Positions 1 to 8,136 of a stretch of DNA of 64,000 bases are shown one piece after another; positions within the stretch are counted from its first letter, which is position 1; each line of letters opens with the position of its first letter. A program made the position numbers and the translations under genes. Source of the DNA: Colwellia psychrerythraea 34H (GTDB lineage: Bacteria > Pseudomonadota > Gammaproteobacteria > Enterobacterales > Alteromonadaceae); assembly GCF_000012325.1 (NCBI RefSeq), contig NC_003910.7:3906001-3970000 (forward strand), given 5' to 3'. The notes beneath the pieces are model-generated. The model saw only the letters and a list, made by a program, of their open reading frames with translations. It made no database searches and was not told the origin of the DNA.

Positions 1-223
1 CAGCCGCTAGTAAATCTTCAATCATGTCTTTATCATCTTCCATTAAGCTGTCATCAAGCTCAACTTTACGAACACTATGACTACCCGTCATTGTTACTTT
101 CACCATACCTGCGCCTGCTTCACCAACAACTTCCATTTGCGCTAGTTCTTCTTGCGCTTTAGCCATTTTAGCCTGCATTTGTTGGGCTTGCTTCATTAAG
201 TTACCCATTCCGCCTTTCATCAT
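1..223 (-). CDS. ybaB: Nucleoid-associated protein YbaB/EbfC (partial, runs off the window)
   Basis: The leftward reading frame starts at an ATG at 223 and is still open at base 1, giving the first 74 residues. It begins [17 protein letters not shown] and continues with a charged helix rich in Met, Gln and Lys, as in E. coli YbaB ([18 protein letters not shown]). YbaB proteins are small dimeric DNA-binding proteins. A GGAG ribosome site lies about 6 bases before the ATG; a second ATG follows directly. It sits 153 bp downstream of dnaX on the same strand, which is the conserved apt-dnaX-ybaB order. The C-terminal third is outside the window. Confidence 0.95.
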   Translation of the reverse strand, partial: MMKGGMGNLMKQAQQMQAKMAKAQEELAQMEVVGEAGAGMVKVTMTGSHSVRKVELDDSLMEDDKDMIEDLLAA

Positions 224-376
224 TTATTCTCCAATATTTCTAAGTAGACTGTTTATAAATTATATTTAAATGCTCAATGTAAGTATTTTACCTGAAACAC
301 TGTAAGTTTTGAAATGAATTTATTCTAAAAGAATAATGGCAGTTCCAAAAGAAACGTTCAAAGTTATCATTCAACA

Positions 377-2524
377 TTAGCGAGGTGAAATACTCTCTTC
401 ATTCAAACTTGCTTGAAAAGTTTCTTGCAAGGCAATCACCACGGCATCTTCTTTTAATAAAGTCTTAGCGTACTCTAGACGCTTATCATTAATTTGACCT
501 TGAATTTGATATGGGTCGGCAACCGTTTCTTCCACAATATCAAGTGTAACCGTGATTTGTCTTGCTAAGAATTCACAAATAGCGCTCTGTAAATGTTGAT
601 GAGCGATTTCAGTACTTAAATGTCTAGTTGCCTGATCTAGCTTAAGAATCAAATTATCATCAGTAGATTTTTCACTGATTGTTGCATGTATTGCTAATTG
701 ACGAATACGCGCGGTAAGCTGCATTGAATCGATCATATGCGCCCATTTATCAACTTGATTCGCTTTTGTTACTTTTGCGGGATCTATACTATCTTGATGA
801 AACGGTAAGTCAGGTTCTGGCGCAATGACCAAGCTTTCAGTTGATACAACTTGAGGCTTAACTGTAGCGTTAACACTGTCCTGAGTTTTATTTTTACTAT
901 TGTCTGCCCTATTAGGTTGACGCAGAGTTGCGTCACTGGACTTTTTTGTTTGCTTCTCCAACTCTTTCTTTCGACTACGTAGCATATTCCGAGTCGCGAG
1001 CACAGAGCCTACCGGACTATGGATACTAAGTTGCCCTACTTGTTCATTGGGCACAATGGGCGCTGTATTTTGTTTTTCTTTATAACTTTCTACCACAGGC
1101 ACTTGTTGTGGAGCTTTAACTTCTTGAGAAACCACATGCTGCGCTGGGGTTTGATTTAATGAGTTATTCTCACTCTGTTTGAGTTCATCAGCTTGTTGCT
1201 CAATGGCAAGCATTTGCTCATTTAACTCAGTTTGTTGAGTATTGTCCGTAGCAGCAGCGGAGTCACTAATATCCACTTCAGCAAAGCTCTCAACAACGGC
1301 CTCTGTAACCGCTGCTTTAGCTATGTCAGCATTATTTGAAAGAGTTTCAGTGGTTTTTGACAAGTTATCATCATCGAAGCTAATCGCTGTGTTTTGCTCA
1401 ATATTATCTATAGTAGACTCATTGGTAAGCTGTGACTTTTGCATTGGTTTAAAAGCAAATAGTCGCAACAACGTCATATCAAAAGCAGCTTGTTCGTCAA
1501 AAGCGTACGGTAAATCTTTTCGGCCATTAAGGCTTATTTGGTAATAAAGTTGAACGTCTTCAGCTGACATGGCTTGACTAAACTTTTTCAATAAAGCCAA
1601 TAAGTCTGCCGGTAAATCAAAAGGTTGCTCAACTATTTGCATTAGAGCTATTTGATGAAATAGTTGAATTAATTCAGCAAATAAACGGCTATAACTTGGC
1701 GCATAAGAGGCTATCTCTTGAGATAAAGTCATCAACGCTTGGCTGTCTTGTTTTAGTAAAGTAATCACCAACTGGTAAACCCAGTTTTGATCTATACCAC
1801 CGAGCATCTGTTGAATATTAGTTAAGTTAATATGACCTTGCCCTTGAGCAATAGCCTGGTCGGTTAAACTTAATGAATCTCGCATACTGCCACGAGCAGC
1901 TTTAGCTAATAACGTCAGACAACCTTGCTCGTGACTCACTTGTTCATGAGAAAGTATTTCAGCAAGCTTATCTTCAATTTGTTTGACAGTTAACGCTTTT
2001 AAATGAAATTGTAGACACCGTGACAACACTGTAATAGGTAATTTTTGAGGATCTGTAGTCGCTAAAATAAATTTAACATGCTCAGGTGGCTCTTCTAACG
2101 TTTTTAGTAACGCATTAAAGCTATGACGAGATAACATATGTACCTCATCAATCAGGTAAACCTTAAATCGGCCCCTACTAGGTGCATATTGGACGTTATC
2201 TAGAATTTCACGGGTATCATCAACTTTCGTTTTAGAAGCCGCATCTATTTCCAAAAGATCAACGAAACGCCCTTGGTCGATATCAATACAGGCATCACAT
2301 TTTCCACAGGGTTTATCTGTTATTCCAAGTTCGCAATTTAGACTCTTAGCAAAAATCCGTGCAATAGTCGTTTTACCAACACCTCGCGTACCCGTAAAAA
2401 GGTAAGCATGATGTAAACGCTTTTGAGATAAAGCATTTGCAAGTACATTGACGACATGTTCTTGCCCCATCAATTGCTGAAAGTTCTTTGGGCGCCATTT
2501 TCTTGCTAGGACTTGATAACTCAT
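377..2524 (-). CDS. dnaX: DNA polymerase III subunits tau/gamma
   Basis: This is the clamp-loader ATPase (715 aa as tau) that loads the beta clamp and, through its C-terminal part, couples the polymerases to the replication fork. The start MSYQVLARKWRPKNF is typical. Visible motifs are Walker A GTRGVGKTT (about residues 45-53), a four-Cys zinc module (CELGITDKPCGKCDAC), Walker B LIDEVHML and the SRC sensor LSRC. Residues about 370-560 form a long low-complexity linker rich in Gln, Ser, Asn and acidic residues, followed by the tau-specific C-terminal domain. Codons 527-528 hold an A AAA AAG slippery site with a downstream hairpin (separate entry), so a gamma form of 530 aa is predicted. It lies 29 bp after apt and is probably co-transcribed with it. 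Confidence 0.97.
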   Translation of the reverse strand: MSYQVLARKWRPKNFQQLMGQEHVVNVLANALSQKRLHHAYLFTGTRGVGKTTIARIFAKSLNCELGITDKPCGKCDACIDIDQGRFVDLLEIDAASKTKVDDTREILDNVQYAPSRGRFKVYLIDEVHMLSRHSFNALLKTLEEPPEHVKFILATTDPQKLPITVLSRCLQFHLKALTVKQIEDKLAEILSHEQVSHEQGCLTLLAKAARGSMRDSLSLTDQAIAQGQGHINLTNIQQMLGGIDQNWVYQLVITLLKQDSQALMTLSQEIASYAPSYSRLFAELIQLFHQIALMQIVEQPFDLPADLLALLKKFSQAMSAEDVQLYYQISLNGRKDLPYAFDEQAAFDMTLLRLFAFKPMQKSQLTNESTIDNIEQNTAISFDDDNLSKTTETLSNNADIAKAAVTEAVVESFAEVDISDSAAATDNTQQTELNEQMLAIEQQADELKQSENNSLNQTPAQHVVSQEVKAPQQVPVVESYKEKQNTAPIVPNEQVGQLSIHSPVGSVLATRNMLRSRKKELEKQTKKSSDATLRQPNRADNSKNKTQDSVNATVKPQVVSTESLVIAPEPDLPFHQDSIDPAKVTKANQVDKWAHMIDSMQLTARIRQLAIHATISEKSTDDNLILKLDQATRHLSTEIAHQHLQSAICEFLARQITVTLDIVEETVADPYQIQGQINDKRLEYAKTLLKEDAVVIALQETFQASLNEESISPR
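918..959 (-). promoter_or_regulatory. Programmed -1 ribosomal frameshift site in dnaX
   Basis: Read on the minus strand, a Shine-Dalgarno-like GGAG lies about 9 bases before the heptamer A AAA AAG (947-941), which is in the correct frame (codons 527 and 528). After slipping back one base the ribosome reads GTC CAG TGA, adding Val-Gln and stopping. A perfect hairpin starts five bases after the heptamer: TGACGCA (935-929), loop ACTC, TGCGTCA (924-918). This is the three-part layout known from E. coli dnaX, which makes the gamma subunit. Activity here is inferred, not shown. Confidence 0.85.
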
Positions 2525-2553
2525 ATTAAATTACTTTTAGATGCTTGGATAAA

Positions 2554-3099
2554 CTATTCACCTTGATATTGTATCAAAGAATAAGGAGTAATATTTAGCT
2601 CTGCAAGACGTTCCTCTCCACCTAAATCAGGTAAAGAGATAACAAAACCTGCTTCTTGCACTTGTGCACCTAGACGGCGAATTAGTTTAGTTGTCGCCTC
2701 AATGGTACCACCCGTCGCCAATAAATCATCAATAATCAATACATTATCTTCAGGGGTTAATGCATCTTGATGAATTTCTAGAATATCTTCACCATACTCT
2801 AACTGATAAGCTTGAGAGTAGGTAGGACGGGGGAGCTTCCCTGGCTTTCTGACCGGAATAAAACCAATATTCAAGGCTAACGCTAACGGCGCACCAAAAA
2901 GGAAACCACGAGCTTCTGTGCCAACGATTTTAGTAAAGCCTCTACCTTTATATTTGTTTTCTAAAAGCTCCATTACAAGCTTAAAAGCTTCGGCGTCTTC
3001 TAATAGACTAGTAACATCACGAAACATGATGCCTTCAACAGGGTAATCTGGAATAGTGTGGATTGCATTGATAAGTAGTTGTTGCTGTGTTTTATTCAT
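2554..3099 (-). CDS. apt: Adenine phosphoribosyltransferase
   Basis: A 181-aa cytoplasmic purine-salvage enzyme that joins adenine and PRPP to make AMP and pyrophosphate. The PRPP-binding motif [13 protein letters not shown] is present at about residues 120-132, and the hood region carries [15 protein letters not shown], which is characteristic of Apt rather than of other phosphoribosyltransferases. Length matches the family (about 180 aa). It is the first gene of the leftward apt-dnaX-ybaB group. No strong promoter was picked out in the 116 bp before it. Confidence 0.96.
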   Translation of the reverse strand: MNKTQQQLLINAIHTIPDYPVEGIMFRDVTSLLEDAEAFKLVMELLENKYKGRGFTKIVGTEARGFLFGAPLALALNIGFIPVRKPGKLPRPTYSQAYQLEYGEDILEIHQDALTPEDNVLIIDDLLATGGTIEATTKLIRRLGAQVQEAGFVISLPDLGGEERLAELNITPYSLIQYQGE

Positions 3100-3215
3100 A
3101 ATACCGAGGTAAAACCAGTGGTACTGGTTTCTAAAAGTAAGTTAATAGATAGATATGCTGAGCATAAAACAATTTCCCTACTTTTTATAGCGATAAAACG
3201 GTTAGTCAGGCAAAA

Positions 3216-3611
3216 TTATGAATTAGCTTGCCGTGTATCACTCTCAAAGTGAGTACCAGAAAATTCAGATAAAATGGTAAGGAACTGTTCTTCATTAATT
3301 GGTTTATCAATTATCTTATCGAAAAGGCTAAATTCAACTAAATCCTTAAGTGTGTGAGAACCTTGTGTAGTCATAAAAAAAACAGGAACCGACGAGGATA
3401 ACTGATTAGCCTTTAGGTTTTTAGTAAGTTGTACACCATTCATCAACGGCATTAAATGATCAATGACAAAGAGTTGATAGTTTCCTTGTTGTGCTTTCCC
3501 TAATGCGTCTAAACCATTAATGGCTAAATCAACATTGTGTCCTTGTGAAATGATAAGCGCTGCAAGCTTTTCTTGAACAGTTTTATTATCATCTACAACT
3601 AATATATTCAT
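3216..3611 (-). CDS. Single-domain response regulator (CheY-like receiver)
   Basis: A stand-alone receiver domain of 131 aa with no output domain. It has the acidic pair in VVDDN near the N-terminus, the phospho-acceptor Asp in FVIDHLMP (residue 51 from the chosen start), a Thr in FFMTTQG and the conserved Lys in IIDKPI. The start is taken as the ATG at 3611 (MNILVVDD); a TTG two codons upstream would add Met-Tyr. No kinase gene is adjacent, so the partner is unknown. It could act by protein-protein contact, as CheY does, or as a phosphate sink. It is unlikely to be chemotactic CheY itself because no chemotaxis genes flank it. Confidence 0.88.
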   Translation of the reverse strand: MNILVVDDNKTVQEKLAALIISQGHNVDLAINGLDALGKAQQGNYQLFVIDHLMPLMNGVQLTKNLKANQLSSSVPVFFMTTQGSHTLKDLVEFSLFDKIIDKPINEEQFLTILSEFSGTHFESDTRQANS

Positions 3612-3765
3612 ATACAACTTTTAAATTTTCGAAGCTAATTTGGCGCGAATATTACCCTATAATTATTTGAGTATATAGGGCTAACGTAGATATATTACGT
3701 AACAAAATGATCGTAATGTAACGTCAAATTAGCACAAACGTATTGTTTAGATGCCAATACGGTAT

Positions 3766-4449
3766 TTATTTGGACAGCTTAAGCTTTTGACGTTTGGAAT
3801 CGGTAGTACTCTTTGGGTTAACATAAATATTACTTGCATTAGGTCTTGCACCTTCAACCCAAGGTGATGCCGGTGCAGCTTTATTGGCTTTCTTTTTAAC
3901 GAAGTCTTTTTTGTTATTACTCGGTTTTGAGTTACTTGCCGTTACTTTAGGAGCTGATGATGTAGTAGGGTTCGCTATTTTACCCGTTCTTTCAACATGA
4001 TAAGTTTTATCTATAGCATGTAAAAGATTTCGTAACACTTGATCTTTACACTCTCGATAGTGCTGATGGTCAACTTTACGTGAAAAGGCACTCAATTCGG
4101 GCTTACTGATTCTAAAGTCAACACTTTCTAATAATGAAATTATTTGTTCAGCTTGTAGGTTTAGTGCAATTTTTAGTTTAGTCAAAATGATATTATTTGA
4201 TAAACGTTTTTCAGGTATCGCCAAAGGTCCAGGTTTTTTACCGCGCTTTTCATTGATAAAACCATTTAAAAATACAGCTAATTTTGTATCAAATAAGGCG
4301 ACAAAATCACTATCGGTGTCTTTTTTCAGCCACTGACTGACTTGCTCACGACTTACTTCTTCACCAGCAGAGGCAAAGATCGCTACCATTTGTTTATCAT
4401 TAAAGTTAAAGGTATAACGCAACTTGCGTAAAACATCATTATTATTCAC
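3766..4449 (-). CDS. YehS family protein (DUF1456)
   Basis: This 227-aa protein has two repeats of the DUF1456 type: NNDVLRKLRYTFNFNDKQM near the N-terminus and NNIILTKLKIALNLQAEQI around residue 85. Both match the layout of E. coli YehS, whose function is unknown. The C-terminal 70 residues are a basic, low-complexity tail rich in Ser, Asn, Lys and Pro, longer than in YehS. A GTG start at 4449 (MNNNDVLRKL) was chosen because it aligns with the YehS start and has GGA about 9 bases upstream; a TTG four codons earlier is possible. No operon partner is evident. Confidence 0.85.
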   Translation of the reverse strand: MNNNDVLRKLRYTFNFNDKQMVAIFASAGEEVSREQVSQWLKKDTDSDFVALFDTKLAVFLNGFINEKRGKKPGPLAIPEKRLSNNIILTKLKIALNLQAEQIISLLESVDFRISKPELSAFSRKVDHQHYRECKDQVLRNLLHAIDKTYHVERTGKIANPTTSSAPKVTASNSKPSNNKKDFVKKKANKAAPASPWVEGARPNASNIYVNPKSTTDSKRQKLKLSK

Positions 4450-4607
4450 GGTAATTTCCAATACATAAGCACAATGAAGCCATTATACACGCTAAGGCAA
4501 TGGCTAACCTATATGTTATTAAAATACTTACCTAGGACAGGCCTACGTCAAAATATAAATAGTTAGCTCAAGTTAGATAAATAAACATTAAGACATTAGC
4601 AGGCAAT

Positions 4608-4633
4608 AAAAAACGGGCAATGGCCCGTTTTTT
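4608..4633 (-). terminator. Rho-independent terminator after the HvfA-like gene
   Basis: An 11-bp stem AAAAAACGGGC / GCCCGTTTTTT closes a 4-base loop, giving U-runs in both directions. It lies 28 bp after the stop of the Cys-rich repeat gene. Confidence 0.85.
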
Positions 4634-4660
4634 GAATCTTAGTCATTTATGAGAGGTTGA

Positions 4661-5086
4661 TTAACCACCACATTTTTTACTTTTATCTTTTGATTTACCT
4701 TCGCCACATTTACCTTCACCACATTTACCTTTTTTGGCGTCTTTCATTTTACCTTCGCCACATTTTCCTTCACCACATTTAGCTTTTTTGGCGTCTTTCA
4801 TTTTGCCTTCGCCACATTTTCCTTCACCACATTTAGCTTTTTTGGCGTCTTTCATTTTGCCTTCGCCACATTTTCCTTCACCACATTTAGCTTTTTTGGC
4901 GTCTTTCATTTTACCTTCGCCACATTTTCCTTCGCCACATTTTCCATCTTTATGGTCAGTAACTATAGTGACTAACTCACCTGAAGCAAATGGATTTGAC
5001 TCTGCTTTAGCAATATTACTAGTGAAAAGGCCAAAGGCAAGTAAACTCATTACCACTGCAATTGATGATTTCTTAACTATATTCAT
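4661..5086 (-). CDS. HvfA-like secreted Cys-rich repeat protein (putative copper-binding RiPP precursor)
   Basis: The 141-aa product has a signal peptide (lysines, hydrophobic core AVVMSLLAFGLF, likely cleavage after AKA at residue 28). A short spacer leads to five 18-residue repeats of the form KCGEGKCGEGKMKDAKKA (residues 49-138), ending KKCGG. It has 11 cysteines, each followed by Gly, and one EGKCG motif per repeat. HvfA-type precursors carry such EGKCG motifs, whose cysteines are changed by a DUF692 (MNIO) enzyme with a DUF2063 partner into copper-binding groups. Neither partner is encoded in this window, so modification here is an inference. The gene is monocistronic, with its own promoter and terminator. 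Without modification it would still be a plausible metal-thiolate protein. Confidence 0.75.
   Translation of the reverse strand: MNIVKKSSIAVVMSLLAFGLFTSNIAKAESNPFASGELVTIVTDHKDGKCGEGKCGEGKMKDAKKAKCGEGKCGEGKMKDAKKAKCGEGKCGEGKMKDAKKAKCGEGKCGEGKMKDAKKGKCGEGKCGEGKSKDKSKKCGG
4664..4942 (-). repeat. 54-bp tandem repeats coding CGEGK units
   Basis: Five in-frame units of 54 bp (the last is diverged at its end) cover residues 49-141 of the HvfA-like protein. Units are nearly identical in DNA, differing mostly at third codon positions such as ccttcg/ccttca on the plus strand. This suggests recent expansion or homogenisation, and the copy number may vary between strains. Confidence 0.9.
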
Positions 5087-5122
5087 AATTTATTTCCTTT
5101 TATCTGTGCTTATTTTGAATTG

Positions 5123-5141
5123 ATCTCATTATTATTGAGAT
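5123..5141. promoter_or_regulatory. Palindrome at the HvfA-like gene promoter (operator-like)
   Basis: ATCTCA and TGAGAT form a perfect 6-bp inverted repeat with a 7-bp AT spacer. It spans the expected transcription start of the HvfA-like gene, so it may be an operator or a 5' hairpin. It does not fit the Fur consensus. The binding protein is unknown. Confidence 0.45.
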
Positions 5142-5144
5142 TTA

Positions 5145-5173
5145 GTTATATGACTTTTAACATAGACCTGCAA
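5145..5173 (-). promoter_or_regulatory. Sigma70-type promoter of the HvfA-like gene
   Basis: On the minus strand TTGCAG (5173-5168) and TATAAC (5150-5145) are separated by 17 bp, about 60 bp before the ATG. An AGGA ribosome site precedes the ATG. Confidence 0.6.
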
Positions 5174-5213
5174 GTGTTAATAAAAATTTCAACTATCTTG
5201 TATATTATGCAAT

Positions 5214-5254
5214 AAAAAGCCAGTTATCATTTTAAAAAGATAACTGGCTTTTTT
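5214..5254 (-). terminator. Terminator of the TonB2-type operon
   Basis: A perfect 15-bp stem (5214-5228 with 5239-5253) flanked by A and T runs lies 28 bp after the TPR gene. It separates the TonB operon from the HvfA-like gene. Confidence 0.9.
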
Positions 5255-5281
5255 AATCACTTCTATTTTAGTTAATAATAA

Positions 5282-6577
5282 CTAAATAGTGACGTTTTTG
5301 CGTCTTGCTGTATCAACAATAAAGCTTTTCCAACCCTTTGCAGACTTACGTGCACTAGGATCTTTCATTGCTTTTTGAATTGCTGCGTATGCCTTCTTAT
5401 ACTTCTCTAAATAGAAATATGATTCTGCAATACTCATATGAATACGACCTTGGTTAGAAACACCAAGTTCAATAGCTTTATTCAAAGCAACAATTGCCTT
5501 AGAAAATTGCTCATCTTGCTTTAACAACATACCTTGTTTGCGATAATGCTTTGCATCACTAGTCATTTTGGCTAATTCACCATAATAACTTGCCGCTTTA
5601 TCGATATGTTGTGCAGAATGCCAAGCATTAGCCAACGTAGAGATATTTTTATCATCACGTTTAACTAAACCAGAAGCGATGTATTTTTCTAACAACTGGG
5701 CAGCCTTATAAGGCGCTTCAGTTTGAGAGTATAAACTCGCTAATGTTTTAATTTGACTTTCTTTATCCAAGTGACCAAGTTTATAAGCTAAATCCAGCGT
5801 TTGAACTGCCTTATCATAATCTTCAATCAGCAAATAAAACATTGGTAATTGTGTCCACCACTGCTTATTTTCTGGAAAAACTTGTATTACTGTTTCTAAA
5901 ACCTTTACAGCTTCTTTATACATTTTACGTTCATAGTAAGAAGTAATTTTTAAGATGTATGGGTTTTGATTTGGTTTATCACCAAAAGCAGCAATCGCTT
6001 TATCCGCAGGCTCAATAACCTTATCTAATTGCTTTAATGAGTAGTACGCATTTGCAATTTTGACGTAGGTTGGACCATCGTCTTTACCAGAGAAATCCAT
6101 CCAGGCATAAAAACTTTTAAGCGCGCCTTTATAGTCTTTGGTTTGCATCTGCATATCACCCAATAACTTTAAAGATTCACTTTGATCAACTTCATTAAGA
6201 ATATCTGGTTCTAAGGCTTTCTTAAGATATTCAATAGTTTTTTGATCATTGTCACCTAACGTTGCATACATAACAGCAACCATACGCGAAACATAAGCTT
6301 TGTCGTATGGTTTTGAAGCCTCAATATCCAACAAAATAACTAGAGCACCCTTGATATCATCAGCACTATAAGCTTCAAAAGCCTTTTGTACTTTTTTACC
6401 AACACGAGGGCCAACTAATTGTGTAGGACGTTTCTTCTTCTTCTCAACCTTCTCGGCACCAGCAGCTTCTGCATAATTTGCAAAAGGTGCTTGCGCAACA
6501 AGTAGTGAGGCAACAACAACAAGAGAAGTTGATAATTTTTTAAGTTTTAAATTTTTAAACACTAATTTATTAAACAT
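5282..6577 (-). CDS. TonB2-system TPR protein
   Basis: A 431-aa protein with an N-terminal signal-anchor (STSLVVVASLLVAQAPFANYAEA), then a Lys-rich stretch and many tetratricopeptide-like helical pairs between about residues 70 and 420. Examples are MYKEAVKVLETVIQVFPEN and SKAIVALNKAIELGVSNQ. It is the last gene of the operon, 5 bp after tonB2. In Vibrio and Shewanella a TPR protein follows exbB2-exbD2-tonB2 in the same way and is thought to support the energy-transducing complex in the periplasm; its exact task is not known. A strong terminator follows. Confidence 0.85.
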   Translation of the reverse strand: MFNKLVFKNLKLKKLSTSLVVVASLLVAQAPFANYAEAAGAEKVEKKKKRPTQLVGPRVGKKVQKAFEAYSADDIKGALVILLDIEASKPYDKAYVSRMVAVMYATLGDNDQKTIEYLKKALEPDILNEVDQSESLKLLGDMQMQTKDYKGALKSFYAWMDFSGKDDGPTYVKIANAYYSLKQLDKVIEPADKAIAAFGDKPNQNPYILKITSYYERKMYKEAVKVLETVIQVFPENKQWWTQLPMFYLLIEDYDKAVQTLDLAYKLGHLDKESQIKTLASLYSQTEAPYKAAQLLEKYIASGLVKRDDKNISTLANAWHSAQHIDKAASYYGELAKMTSDAKHYRKQGMLLKQDEQFSKAIVALNKAIELGVSNQGRIHMSIAESYFYLEKYKKAYAAIQKAMKDPSARKSAKGWKSFIVDTARRKNVTI

Positions 6578-6582
6578 AACTA

Positions 6583-7194
6583 TTAACCTCCCATTTTGAA
6601 GTCAAGTTGAACCGTTAAACCTGGTTGTCTCAGAGGTTTACCCTCAACAACTTTAGGTTTGTACTTCCACTTTCTAAGTGCACGTTTGGCTTCTTTATCA
6701 AACACACGCTTAGGCTGAGCTTCAAGTACTTTAACGTCTTCAACACCACCAATTTTGTTAATCGTAAAAGAAAGAATAACATAACCTTCTTTACCATCTC
6801 GAGCAGCCTGAATCGGGTACTTAGGCTCGATACGAACTATCGGTGTAGCATCGCCATCACGTCCCATACCAGCTCCAGGAGCTGACAAGCCAGTTGAAGC
6901 ACCTGCCATTTGAACACCCGGCATATTGAAGTTTAAACCACCAGTATTATTGTTGGCTTCAGGTTCCGGTGTTTGCTGCTTCGGTGGAGCTTTTGGCGGC
7001 GGAGGTGGTGGCGGCGGTACACGTCGACGTTGTTCTGCTGCAGACTTTGGCGGAGTAGTATTTACCTCTACAATAATATTTTCTTGTTGCTCTTCCTTGT
7101 TTCTATCACCGCTAGAAACAAGAAAGGCCATAAAAGCAAATAAGCCAAAGGTAACTACAACGCCTAGTAGTATTGATACTAAAAAGCGAACCAT
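6583..7194 (-). CDS. tonB2: Energy transducer TonB (TonB2 type)
   Basis: A 203-aa inner-membrane protein that passes proton-motive energy to outer-membrane receptors. It has one N-terminal membrane segment (FLVSILLGVVVTFGLFAFMAFLV), then a proline run of PPPPPPPPKAPPKQ at about residues 60-74, and a C-terminal TonB domain with YPIQAARDGKEGYVILSFTI and ALRKWKYKP. The short length and the neighbours fit TonB2 rather than TonB1. It starts 3 bp after exbD2, so translation is probably coupled. Confidence 0.93.
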   Translation of the reverse strand: MVRFLVSILLGVVVTFGLFAFMAFLVSSGDRNKEEQQENIIVEVNTTPPKSAAEQRRRVPPPPPPPPKAPPKQQTPEPEANNNTGGLNFNMPGVQMAGASTGLSAPGAGMGRDGDATPIVRIEPKYPIQAARDGKEGYVILSFTINKIGGVEDVKVLEAQPKRVFDKEAKRALRKWKYKPKVVEGKPLRQPGLTVQLDFKMGG

Positions 7195-7197
7195 ATC

Positions 7198-7599
7198 TTA
7201 CCCCTTCGCAGCCGCGATAGAAATTCGATCTATACCAGCCTCTTTAATTGCATCCATTACTTTAACAACAACACCATGTTTGGCATCTTTGTCAGCTTGA
7301 ATGATTACAACATCGGTAGGTTGTTCAGCAAGTAATTTCTCAATTCTTGCCCCAACACGCTCAATATCTACTCGACCTTTATCTAACCAAATTTCACCGT
7401 TATCTTTGATTGCAACAAAGATATTGGCATTTTTTTGCTTAGTTTGATTAGCCGCTTTAGGTTTATTTACTTCAATACCAGCTTCTTTTACAAAAGAAGT
7501 GGTTACGATGAAGAAGATCAGCATGATGAACACGATGTCGAGCATCGGTGTCATATCAATTACTGCTTCTTCGTCTTCACGAATACGTTTACGTGCCAT
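7198..7599 (-). CDS. exbD2: Biopolymer transport protein ExbD (ExbD2)
   Basis: A 133-aa inner-membrane proton-channel subunit. The membrane helix contains the key Asp in IDMTPMLDIVFIMLIFFIVT (residues about 14-33); the remainder is the periplasmic domain with VVIIQADKDAKHGVVVKVMD. It works with ExbB and TtpC to energise TonB. It starts 12 bp after exbB2 in the leftward operon. Confidence 0.95.
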   Translation of the reverse strand: MARKRIREDEEAVIDMTPMLDIVFIMLIFFIVTTSFVKEAGIEVNKPKAANQTKQKNANIFVAIKDNGEIWLDKGRVDIERVGARIEKLLAEQPTDVVIIQADKDAKHGVVVKVMDAIKEAGIDRISIAAAKG

Positions 7600-7611
7600 G
7601 AATATATCTCT

Positions 7612-8136
7612 CTAGTGGTGAGGTAAACTGTCAACCAGTTTAGCCTTTGCTAGTTTAACTTTAGCGTCTAATCTTGAACTAAAGAACACACCTGATAATG
7701 CAGCTACCATACCGGCCATAGTCGGGATAGTTGCTTGCGATATACCAGCGGCCATTAGACGCGGATTACCAGTACCTTGTTCAGCCATAACTTCAAATAC
7801 GCCAATCATACCTGTTACTGTTCCCAGTAAGCCGATAAGAGGACACATTGCCACTAAGGTTCTAATGGTAATCATTCGCTGTTCAAGTAACTCGTCTGCT
7901 TCGGAGATCCAAGTCTCTCTAATTCGATGTGCATACCAAGAAGTTGTATCTCGGCGTGCATCCCAACGAGCGATGATATCATCTCTCATAGTTGGGTAGA
8001 CTGATGCTAAGAACCAATAGCGTTCTATCATCAAAATCCACATCAATAAGAGTGCGAAGGCAACAACATAAAGTACATTACCACCCGTCGCAATAAAACC
8101 CCTGACAGATTCCCAAAGCTCTATCAGGAATAACAT
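7612..8136 (-). CDS. exbB2: MotA/TolQ/ExbB proton channel family protein (ExbB2)
   Basis: A 174-aa membrane protein with an N-terminal helix (VLYVVAFALLLMWILMIERYWFL) and two C-terminal helices in the conserved MotA/TolQ/ExbB block (LVAMCPLIGLLGTVTGMIGVF and ISQATIPTMAGMVAALSGVFF). It forms the proton channel with ExbD2. Its ATG overlaps the ttpC stop codon by one base (TAATG), indicating coupled translation. Confidence 0.95.
   Translation of the reverse strand: MLFLIELWESVRGFIATGGNVLYVVAFALLLMWILMIERYWFLASVYPTMRDDIIARWDARRDTTSWYAHRIRETWISEADELLEQRMITIRTLVAMCPLIGLLGTVTGMIGVFEVMAEQGTGNPRLMAAGISQATIPTMAGMVAALSGVFFSSRLDAKVKLAKAKLVDSLPHH

Noticed and set aside
4734..5123. Open frame antisense to the HvfA-like gene (Pro/Ser/His-rich)
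   Set aside because: It is the reverse-strand image of the 54-bp repeats, with no ribosome site and low-complexity content.
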